Source of the DNA: Eggerthella sp. CAG:368 | GTDB lineage: Bacteria > Actinomycetota > Coriobacteriia > Coriobacteriales > Eggerthellaceae | NCBI GenBank assembly: GCA_000434775.1 | Contig: FR895484.1 | Span: forward strand, 5,058-11,862 | Reading direction: 5' to 3' | Length of the DNA: 6,805 nucleotides | Shown: piece after piece, positions 1 to 5,333 of the stretch | How the letters are laid out: each line of letters opens with the position of its first letter | Position numbering within the stretch: the first letter of the stretch is position 1 | The notes under the pieces: generated by a model | The model's database searches: none | The model's input: only the letters and a program-made list of their open reading frames with translations | What the model was told of the DNA's origin: nothing | Made by a program: the position numbers and the translations under genes

Positions 1-2
1 TG

Positions 3-113
3 CAGGTAGATGTGTACGTGTGGCTTGAAGGTTGTGATGAAGACTGCACCAACAACCTGTATGGCACCAGTCTAGCTTCGCTTGCACTACTCTTCGCGGG
101 AAGCCAAGGGTAG
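3..113 (+). CDS. C-terminal end of a SipW-dependent-type exported protein (partial, 5' cut by window)
   Basis: The frame starting at base 3 is open from the window edge to a TAG at 111-113 and encodes 36 residues. The visible part reads V-D-V-Y-V-W-L-E-G-C-D-E-D-C followed by T-N-N-L-Y-G and a hydrophobic strand ending in F-A-G-S-Q-G. It aligns with the C-termini of the next three genes: 'Y-M-E-G-C-D-A-N-C' at 256-263 of the 121-972 product, 'I-E-G-T-D' at 264-268 of the 983-1870 product, and 'L-E-G-T-D-Q-N-C' at 223-230 of the 1871-2635 product. It is therefore most likely the last strands of another paralogue in the tandem array. It keeps a CX3C cysteine pair. Its N-terminus, and hence its signal peptide, lies outside the window, so export is inferred only from the family. 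The next gene begins 7 bases after its stop. Confidence 0.75.
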   Translation, partial: QVDVYVWLEGCDEDCTNNLYGTSLASLALLFAGSQG

Positions 114-120
114 GGTGCGT

Positions 121-972
121 ATGGCGTTTATACAGAACAACGAACAGGTTCGTTTGGGTAGCGTGTTTTCTGCGCGCAAGCGCATGGTTGCAGCGGCTGC
201 TTGGCTGGTGGTTTTGGTGTTGGTTTTGAGTGTTGCTACGTTTGCGTGGTTTTCCAACTCTCGCTTTACCAACGTAGAGCCAGTGGCGCATACCGTTAGT
301 GAAGACGGTTACGATTTGTTCGTTTCTTCCAGTGAACAGGGTCCCTTCTCTGAACAGTGTCAGTTGGCTGCTGCCGATAAAACGCTGTATCCCATTTCTA
401 CCTCCGATCTTTCCAATTTTTGGCGCGCTACCTTCCAAAATGCCAGCGGCATTACCACTGACTATTCGAATTGCACCTCCCAGCTGGGCGAATATGCTTT
501 AACGGGCACGTTTTATCTGAAGGGTTCTCAGGCACCGCTTTTGGTGTACTTATATCAAGGTCAAATGAGTGTTTCGGCCGACCCTCAGCTGTTGGCTGCA
601 GCGCGCGTGGGTTTTGTTATTCAAAGTTCTTCGGGTACGTATACCTATATTTTTCAGTGCGATGATTTAGGCAACACCTCCCAGGCAGCTCAGCAACGCA
701 CTACTTCGCAAAGCAATGTGGTGGTGAATGGACAAACCTCATGGAAGTATGTCTCCGATCCCGCTCGGTCTGTTGCCGCATACAGCATGGAAGGCTCTGG
801 TAATACACCAACGGCTCGTTCGGGTGCCACGCCCTTATTCACGCTCGGTGCCAATGAAGTAGCCAGCGTGCGTTATTTCGTGTATATGGAAGGCTGCGAT
901 GCTAACTGCATCACCGAAGCGCAGTCTAAGGATATTTCTCTGCAGTTCGCGTTTGCGGGCGCCAAGGCTTAA
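121..972 (+). CDS. SipW-dependent-type signal-peptide-containing surface or secreted protein, paralogue 2
   Basis: This 283-residue protein is predicted to be exported and anchored or released outside the cell; its molecular function is unknown. Residues 1-22 are basic (R19-K20-R21). Residues 23-40 form one hydrophobic span ending in A-T-F-A-W-F-S (39-45). That matches the TasA-type layout, in which SipW cleaves after an aromatic-Ala pair, so cleavage after A42 is plausible (inference). The mature part is rich in Ser, Thr and Gln and looks beta-rich. It has L-Y-P-I-S-T at 89-94, an R-V-G-F strand and a terminal M-E-G-C-D-A-N-C (256-263) with a CX3C pair. There is no LPXTG sorting motif. I chose ATG 121, which lies 7 bases after the upstream stop, with AAGGG at 106-110. 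The in-frame GTG at 115 would add only two residues and cannot be ruled out; a TTG at 82 would overlap the preceding gene. The gene sits in an operon-like run with its paralogues and a SipW-type peptidase. Confidence 0.85.
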   Translation: MAFIQNNEQVRLGSVFSARKRMVAAAAWLVVLVLVLSVATFAWFSNSRFTNVEPVAHTVSEDGYDLFVSSSEQGPFSEQCQLAAADKTLYPISTSDLSNFWRATFQNASGITTDYSNCTSQLGEYALTGTFYLKGSQAPLLVYLYQGQMSVSADPQLLAAARVGFVIQSSSGTYTYIFQCDDLGNTSQAAQQRTTSQSNVVVNGQTSWKYVSDPARSVAAYSMEGSGNTPTARSGATPLFTLGANEVASVRYFVYMEGCDANCITEAQSKDISLQFAFAGAKA

Positions 973-978
973 AGGAGG
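973..978 (+). promoter_or_regulatory. Strong Shine-Dalgarno directly after the preceding stop
   Basis: AGGAGG lies immediately after the TAA of the 121-972 gene and 4 bases before ATG 983. It fixes the start of the next gene, rather than the in-frame ATG at 899. Its position suggests that ribosomes finishing the upstream gene can re-initiate here (translational coupling, inference). Confidence 0.8.
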
Positions 979-982
979 CACC

Positions 983-1870
983 ATGAGCACGAATTCTAAC
1001 AGAGCAAAGTTCAGGCTAACTCAGGCGGGTACAGCATTTGTGTTGGTGGTGATAGTAGCCGTACTTATTGCAGCTACGTATGCGTGGTTTACCAGCAATG
1101 CGGTGGTGAATACTAATTCTGTTTCAGTTCATAGTGATGAAAGCAAATTGGTGGTTGAACTGGGTGATGCCTCAGCTGATCGTTGGAGCAGTGAAGGTGA
1201 TGTTGCGTTTTCCTCTAATAGTCCCAATCCTCTTACGTTGTACCCTGTTTCCACCTTTGACCTTGAGGGTTTTGTAGAGTGCACGCGTACCGACGATCGG
1301 GGCCGTGCTGTGCACTTTGAGAAGGCAGAAGATGGTCAGCATTTCTACCATGGGTGGGTCGATGTGCGCGCTAATGTAACAGGCTCGGGCGCTTCGAAGG
1401 CCGCTGGTACGGTAAATGTGTATTTGGGCGATACCTTAGCTCCTGAAGGTGCCAATACTGAGCTGTTGAAGGCAACGCGTGTGGGTATTAAGCTTTCACG
1501 CAACGGTCAAGTGATTCAGAGCCGCTATTTTACGCTCGATGATTCTGCTGGTTCACATCGTTCAGAGCACCCAGCAACCGCTCCTTCTCTTCCTGGATAT
1601 TCCGAAGGCATGTTGCTTGGTTGGGAGAATGGGGAACTGGCCTGTGCAAACGATAATGCTCAGGACTATACTACCTACCTCATGCGCAGCGATGAGAACG
1701 GCACGCGCCCGCAAAATGCATTGCTTGCTATGGACTTGGGACAAACGTATCGGATGGATGTGTATTACTACATTGAAGGCACCGATTTGGATAGTGCTGA
1801 TTATCTGTACAACGACATAGGCATTCTTCATGTTGACTTATTTGCCGTGCTTGACGGGCAGGGGGCGTAA
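983..1870 (+). CDS. SipW-dependent-type signal-peptide-containing surface or secreted protein, paralogue 3
   Basis: This 295-residue protein is the longest of the tandem family, and its function is unknown. Its N-terminus is short and basic (R7, K9, R11). A hydrophobic span at about 15-31 ends in A-A-T-Y-A-W-F-T (30-37), a SipW-type signal with possible cleavage after A34. L-Y-P-V-S-T follows at 86-91 and aligns with 89-94 of the preceding protein. Further on come a G-T-V-N-V-Y-L-G strand, an 'L-L-K-A-T-R-V-G-I' strand matching 'L-L-A-A-A-R-V-G-F' in its neighbour, and a terminal Y-Y-Y-I-E-G-T-D (261-268). This copy has lost both cysteines of the terminal CX3C (it reads E-G-T-D-L-D-S). The region before the terminal strand (S-H-R-S-E-H-P onward) is longer than in the other copies. 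ATG 983 is set by the AGGAGG at 973-978. The stop TAA at 1868-1870 directly abuts the next ATG, which supports co-translation. Confidence 0.87.
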   Translation: MSTNSNRAKFRLTQAGTAFVLVVIVAVLIAATYAWFTSNAVVNTNSVSVHSDESKLVVELGDASADRWSSEGDVAFSSNSPNPLTLYPVSTFDLEGFVECTRTDDRGRAVHFEKAEDGQHFYHGWVDVRANVTGSGASKAAGTVNVYLGDTLAPEGANTELLKATRVGIKLSRNGQVIQSRYFTLDDSAGSHRSEHPATAPSLPGYSEGMLLGWENGELACANDNAQDYTTYLMRSDENGTRPQNALLAMDLGQTYRMDVYYYIEGTDLDSADYLYNDIGILHVDLFAVLDGQGA

Positions 1871-2635
1871 ATGCAACAAGAACAAAAGCAAGACTTGCGC
1901 CATCGCTTGGCGGCTACGGTGTTGTTAGTGCTGTTTGCCCTGGTAGCCATCGTCATGGCATCGTTTGCGTGGTTTTCTATCTCCGATCAGGCAAAAGCTC
2001 GCCAGTTAGCTCTTAATGCGAATGCCGGAAATGCCTTACGTTTCGACTTAGACGCACATGATAGCTTCGATCAATACGTAACAACCTTAGGTTTTGACCA
2101 AATATCTGCGCGTATCTCTTCGGAACAAGGCGTGAATATTGATACTTCTAAGCTGCAGCCAGTAACCACCTCTGATGGACAGAGCTTCACCTATGAAGAT
2201 GGCTCGGCTGCCCAGGCTCAAACAGGGGCATATCTTGAATTCACGTTGCACTTTATCAGCCATGAAAATGTGATAGTGCGTCTTACGGGTGAATCGGGTA
2301 GCAATGGTGAAGCGGGAACGGCGTTTTCTTCTAACGTTTCGAGCTTGCCGCAGGCTATGCGTATGAGCTTTACTTGTGATGGGCAAACGTGGATATACAA
2401 TCCCAATCTTGGCGCAAGCACAACAAGCTCGGGTAGTGTAACTACGTTCGGAATTGTGTCGGGAAGTTCAAACCAAGAGGCTAACATGTTTAGCCTGATT
2501 GCGGACACAGATAAACCCACTGTCGTCCGAATTTGGTTGGAGGGAACCGACCAAAATTGCACTAATATGATTAAGGGTGCCGATTATTCGGTAACAATGC
2601 GCTTTGAAGGCATTGAACAGCCAGAACAGCAGTAA
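1871..2635 (+). CDS. SipW-dependent-type signal-peptide-containing surface or secreted protein, paralogue 4
   Basis: This 254-residue protein is the shortest complete family member. A charged N-terminus (K6, R10, R12) precedes a hydrophobic span at about 14-29 that ends in M-A-S-F-A-W-F-S (29-36). SipW-type cleavage would fall after A33. L-Q-P-V-T-T-S-D-G (95-103) is the counterpart of the L-Y-P-[IV]-S-T motif in the neighbours. An A-Y-L-E-F-T-L-H-F strand, an 'A-M-R-M-S-F' strand and the terminal W-L-E-G-T-D-Q-N-C (222-230) follow the same order as in the paralogues. Only the second cysteine of the terminal pair is kept. AGGGGG at 1860-1865 lies 5 bases before ATG 1871, and the start directly follows the upstream stop. 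The Gln-rich tail carries no sorting signal. The gene precedes the signal peptidase, its probable processing enzyme (inference from context and signal type). Confidence 0.86.
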   Translation: MQQEQKQDLRHRLAATVLLVLFALVAIVMASFAWFSISDQAKARQLALNANAGNALRFDLDAHDSFDQYVTTLGFDQISARISSEQGVNIDTSKLQPVTTSDGQSFTYEDGSAAQAQTGAYLEFTLHFISHENVIVRLTGESGSNGEAGTAFSSNVSSLPQAMRMSFTCDGQTWIYNPNLGASTTSSGSVTTFGIVSGSSNQEANMFSLIADTDKPTVVRIWLEGTDQNCTNMIKGADYSVTMRFEGIEQPEQQ

Positions 2636-2640
2636 CGATG

Positions 2641-2661
2641 ATAACAAGCAAAGGTTGTTAT
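2641..2661 (+). repeat. 7-bp perfect inverted repeat in the gap before the peptidase gene
   Basis: ATAACAA (2641-2647) and TTGTTAT (2655-2661) are exact reverse complements around a 7-base spacer. The hairpin would be AT-rich and weak, and no T-run follows, so it is not a convincing terminator. It could be a regulator site or a minor mRNA structure; nothing further can be shown from the sequence. Confidence 0.4.
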
Positions 2662-2691
2662 ATAAGAATACAGGCGTTTGTTGTATAAGAA
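2655..2691 (+). repeat. Imperfect 14-base direct repeat upstream of the peptidase start
   Basis: TTGTTATATAAGAA (2655-2668) recurs as TTGTTGTATAAGAA (2678-2691) with one mismatch, 23 bases apart. The second copy leads into the AAAGG ribosome-binding site of the 2700 gene. The first copy overlaps the right arm of the inverted repeat at 2641-2661. TATAAG within each copy resembles a -10 box, but I find no properly spaced -35 element. An internal promoter is possible but unsupported. Confidence 0.4.
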
Positions 2692-2699
2692 AGGTCGAA

Positions 2700-3524
2700 A
2701 TGAGTACGGTTAAAAAAGCTGCATCCATTGTGATCAGCGTTGTAATGTGGATCATTATCCTGATTGCAGCGTTATTTGCATTCACCACGCTTGCTACTAA
2801 GGAGGATGGCAGCGTTTCGAACCTAGCTGGGTTTACCCCTCTTACGGTTCAGTCCGATTCTATGGTACCTACGTTTGATGAAAACGATCTGATTTTCATT
2901 CAGCAGTGCGACCCTTCCTCTCTTCAGGTGGGCGATATCGTTACCTTTCATGCCATTATTGATAATCAGTATGCGCTCAACACCCACCGTATTATTGCTA
3001 TCAATGAAGTAAATGGCTTGAATAGCTATACCACCAAGGGCGATAACAACGAGTTGGCTGATCAGCATGTAATTGCTGATGGCGATATTGTGGGCAAATA
3101 TGTGTTTAAGATTCCGTATCTAGGCAAGGTTATAGATTTCCTTTCGAGTACATGGGGTTTCCTTATTGTGATTGTGGTGCCCATGCTATTGTTCTTCATC
3201 TATCAGGTGTATCATCTGGTAATTGTAGGTATGAACCTGAAGCGTGCCATGACTGAGGAAGACCGTATGAAACAGGCCGAAGCAATTGTTGATCGTGAGC
3301 AAGCTCAGTCTGTCGAGTCGGAACGCGCAAAGGCTGAAGCTGCGCGTGTCGAAGCAGAGGCGGTATTAGCGGAAGCTAAGCGTTTGAAAGCTGAGGCAGA
3401 GGCCAAGCTGGCATCTGCCAACTCTTCCGAGGGCGCAGAATCTGGCTCTCAGAGTGGGGGTTCGGGTTTTGCTGATAGCGAATCAGGCTCTACGGATAGC
3501 GGATCAGGTTCTGATTCAAAGTAA
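2700..3524 (+). CDS. SipW-type (S26B, archaeal/ER-like) signal peptidase I with coiled-coil C-terminal tail
   Basis: This 274-residue membrane protease is predicted to cleave signal peptides on the outer face of the membrane, most likely those of the upstream A-W-F proteins. The first membrane span is at about 10-31. The nucleophile lies in Q-S-D-S-M-V-P (51-57), with Ser54 before Met. T-H-R-I (95-98) supplies His96 in place of the usual bacterial Lys, and K-G-D-N-N (113-117) supplies Asp115. This Ser/His/Asp set marks the SipW/archaeal branch. A second span at about 152-173 is followed by K181-R182, which suggests that the tail is cytoplasmic. Residues 185-240 are Ala/Glu/Lys-rich and strongly helical, and the end is Ser/Gly-rich. 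That tail is long for a SipW enzyme. AAAGG at 2690-2694 supports ATG 2700; an in-frame TTG at 2604 would overlap the previous gene. Assignment to the S26B family is secure; the substrates are inferred. Confidence 0.93.
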   Translation: MSTVKKAASIVISVVMWIIILIAALFAFTTLATKEDGSVSNLAGFTPLTVQSDSMVPTFDENDLIFIQQCDPSSLQVGDIVTFHAIIDNQYALNTHRIIAINEVNGLNSYTTKGDNNELADQHVIADGDIVGKYVFKIPYLGKVIDFLSSTWGFLIVIVVPMLLFFIYQVYHLVIVGMNLKRAMTEEDRMKQAEAIVDREQAQSVESERAKAEAARVEAEAVLAEAKRLKAEAEAKLASANSSEGAESGSQSGGSGFADSESGSTDSGSGSDSK

Positions 3525-3537
3525 AGGTAACTAGTGC

Positions 3538-3578
3538 GCGCACACTGGGGCTTGCGCCCGGTGTGCGCTTTCGCTTTT
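3538..3578 (+). terminator. Intrinsic terminator-like hairpin after the peptidase gene (possibly leaky)
   Basis: The left arm at 3538-3549 (GCGCACACTGGG) pairs with the right arm at 3557-3568 (CCCGGTGTGCGC) over 12 positions with one G-U pair, around a 7-base loop. TTTCGCTTTT follows at 3569-3578. The stem is GC-rich and strong, but the T-tract is broken by CGC, so termination may be partial. The next gene's GTG lies only 17 bases beyond, which leaves no room for a promoter downstream of the hairpin. Confidence 0.75.
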
Positions 3579-3595
3579 AAGAAAGAAGGTGAACC

Positions 3596-5278
3596 GTGAG
3601 CGAGTTTCTGAGCTTTGCCTGGGAGTTGCTGGCAAAGGTGGTATATAACATTGTTGCGGTGTTCGCTTCCATACTAAATTTGTTTATTTTTGGATGGGTT
3701 GACTACTTTAATATCTTTCTTACGTACTTCAATACGTTTGATTTGGTGGGTAAAATCGGTGCGGTACTTCTATTTGCGCTGCTCATAGCTATTCCTGTTC
3801 TTATTGCCATTGTTGTGGTGCGTCGCTGGAAACTGCATCGTGCCCTTAAGAGCGATACTTCCGACAATAAAACGCTGTATCGCGAAATTGGTCGTTTGAA
3901 CAAGCAGGTTTTGGACCTTATGGACGAAAAGAACAAGCTTCTTGCTCTAAAGGTTAATGCTATGGGAGGCACACAGCGCATTCCGTATGTGGGTGCTTCT
4001 GCGCTTACTGATGATTCCATTCCGACGGTTGCCAATGTGGTCGGGGGAGGCTCGGCAGCGGGCGGTGAAGGAGCTGGTGTGGTCGCAGGTTCTGCTTCAC
4101 TTTCGCTCGATGGCGATTCTGTTTCTGGTGCTGCGGCAGCTATGGCTAAGGCCACGGTTGAAGCCAAAACGCTTGCTGAAGAAAAGGAAATTTCTCTGGC
4201 TACTCGCTTCCCCAAGCTTTCGCAGGTAGATTTGAAGTATCGCGATTGGCAACCGCCCGCGTACGATAACGACATTACGCTCGAGCATTTTGCGGAAGGC
4301 TATCGAGAATTTGCTTGCAACGAAATGGGACTGTATTACTCTTCCGAAGTGGTACGTCGCTTTGTTGCTGGTATGGCAGCGAGCAAGCTGCTTATTTTAG
4401 AAGGCATTTCTGGTACGGGTAAAACTTCGCTACCCTATTCGTTTAGTCGTTATATAGACAATCCAGCCACCATTGTCTCAGTGCAGCCTTCGTATCGCGA
4501 CCGCACCGAAGTGTTAGGTTACTTCAACGAGTTTTCTAAACGCTTCAACGAAACTGAGTTTTTGCGAGCGCTCTACGAAGCAGGCCTGCGCGAAGACCCA
4601 AGCCTTATTGTGCTTGACGAGATGAACTTGGCGCGCGTGGAATATTACTTTGCCGAGATTCTTTCGGTTTTGGAAATGCCCAGTCATGACGAATGGGTGC
4701 TTGATTTGGTGCCTACCGCTTGGGCAGGGGATCCAAAGGCTCTCACTGGTGGAAAAATCACTGTTCCTGATAGTTTGTGGTTTGTGGGTACTGCCAATAA
4801 TGACGATTCCACCTTCACTATTACCGACAAAGTGTATGACCGCGCTATTCCTATCGAGCTGAATGAGCGTGCCGATTCGTTCGAGTGTCCGCACCATGAG
4901 CGCGTGCATGTTACCAGTGATCACCTGCAGTATCTATTCCAGAAAGCCAAAGTAGAGCACGTGGTTTCTGAAGAGCTACTGGAAAAGATGCACAAACTGG
5001 ATCAGTATCTGCAAACACGTTTCCGCCTGGCGTTTGGCAACCGTATTATCAAGCAGATGTATGACTTTATTCCTGTATATGTGGCGTGTGGCGGTACTGA
5101 ACTCGGCGGTATGGATTACATCATAGCGCGTAAGGTACTGAAGAAGTTCGAGTCTATGAATGTCAGCTTTGTGCGTGACGAAATGAGCGGACTTATCGAG
5201 TACATTGAAAAAACCTTTGGCGAAGGCGGCTTGCCCGACAGCATTTCGTATTTGCTAAGAATTCAGAACATGTACTAG
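3596..5278 (+). CDS. Membrane-anchored McrB-like AAA+ ATPase
   Basis: This 560-residue protein is predicted to sit in the membrane with its motor domain in the cytoplasm. Hydrophobic helices at about 15-33 and 54-75 are followed by R76-R77-W-K-L-H-R, which indicates that the C-terminus is inside. A short coiled coil (about 94-119) and a Gly/Ala/Ser linker (about 145-185) lead to the AAA domain (about 225-500). The domain shows Walker A G-I-S-G-T-G-K-T-S (270-278, Lys276) and Walker B L-I-V-L-D-E-M-N-L (337-345, Asp341/Glu342). The Walker B segment runs into A-R-V-E-Y-Y-F-A-E-I-L-S, a typical McrB-family stretch. Sensor region G-T-A-N-N-D-D-S-T-F (398-407) precedes D-R-A (415-417), a possible arginine finger. 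The McrB GTPase signature MNxxDRS is altered here to A-N-N-D-D-S-T, so nucleotide choice is uncertain. The GTG start is preceded by AGAAGG (3584-3589). The next gene encodes a DUF2357-type protein, the usual kind of partner of McrB-like ATPases. The substrate is unknown. Confidence 0.88.
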   Translation: MSEFLSFAWELLAKVVYNIVAVFASILNLFIFGWVDYFNIFLTYFNTFDLVGKIGAVLLFALLIAIPVLIAIVVVRRWKLHRALKSDTSDNKTLYREIGRLNKQVLDLMDEKNKLLALKVNAMGGTQRIPYVGASALTDDSIPTVANVVGGGSAAGGEGAGVVAGSASLSLDGDSVSGAAAAMAKATVEAKTLAEEKEISLATRFPKLSQVDLKYRDWQPPAYDNDITLEHFAEGYREFACNEMGLYYSSEVVRRFVAGMAASKLLILEGISGTGKTSLPYSFSRYIDNPATIVSVQPSYRDRTEVLGYFNEFSKRFNETEFLRALYEAGLREDPSLIVLDEMNLARVEYYFAEILSVLEMPSHDEWVLDLVPTAWAGDPKALTGGKITVPDSLWFVGTANNDDSTFTITDKVYDRAIPIELNERADSFECPHHERVHVTSDHLQYLFQKAKVEHVVSEELLEKMHKLDQYLQTRFRLAFGNRIIKQMYDFIPVYVACGGTELGGMDYIIARKVLKKFESMNVSFVRDEMSGLIEYIEKTFGEGGLPDSISYLLRIQNMY

Positions 5279-5333
5279 AAACCGGCTCGGGCGTTTATGC
5301 AATGCTCGGGTATGTTTACTTGTGGGGTAATAA

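Noticed and set aside
82..120. Upstream TTG start that would lengthen the second exported protein by 13 residues
   Set aside because: It lies inside the preceding gene and has no ribosome-binding site. It would also give an over-long leader ahead of an already complete SipW-type signal.
899..982. In-frame ATG 28 codons upstream of the 983 gene
   Set aside because: It overlaps the end of the 121-972 gene by 74 bases, whereas AGGAGG at 973-978 clearly serves ATG 983.
2604..2699. In-frame TTG extending the signal peptidase by 32 residues
   Set aside because: It overlaps the upstream gene, adds a polar Cys-containing leader atypical of the family, and ATG 2700 has its own AAAGG site.
3703..4275. 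Long open frame on the minus strand (190 codons)
   Set aside because: It lies wholly inside the ATPase gene. The translation is low-complexity (Pro/Ser/Ala runs antisense to the Gly/Ala linker) and shows no recognisable domain.
4514..4924. Minus-strand open frame opposite the AAA domain
   Set aside because: It is antisense to the Walker B and sensor regions of a clearly real gene, and its translation has no recognisable domain.
5279..5333. Direct repeat GCTCGGG (5285-5291 and 5304-5310) between the ATPase and DUF2357 genes
   Set aside because: Seven bases repeated twice is weak and fits no hairpin or promoter pattern I can support; the gap is only 55 bases.
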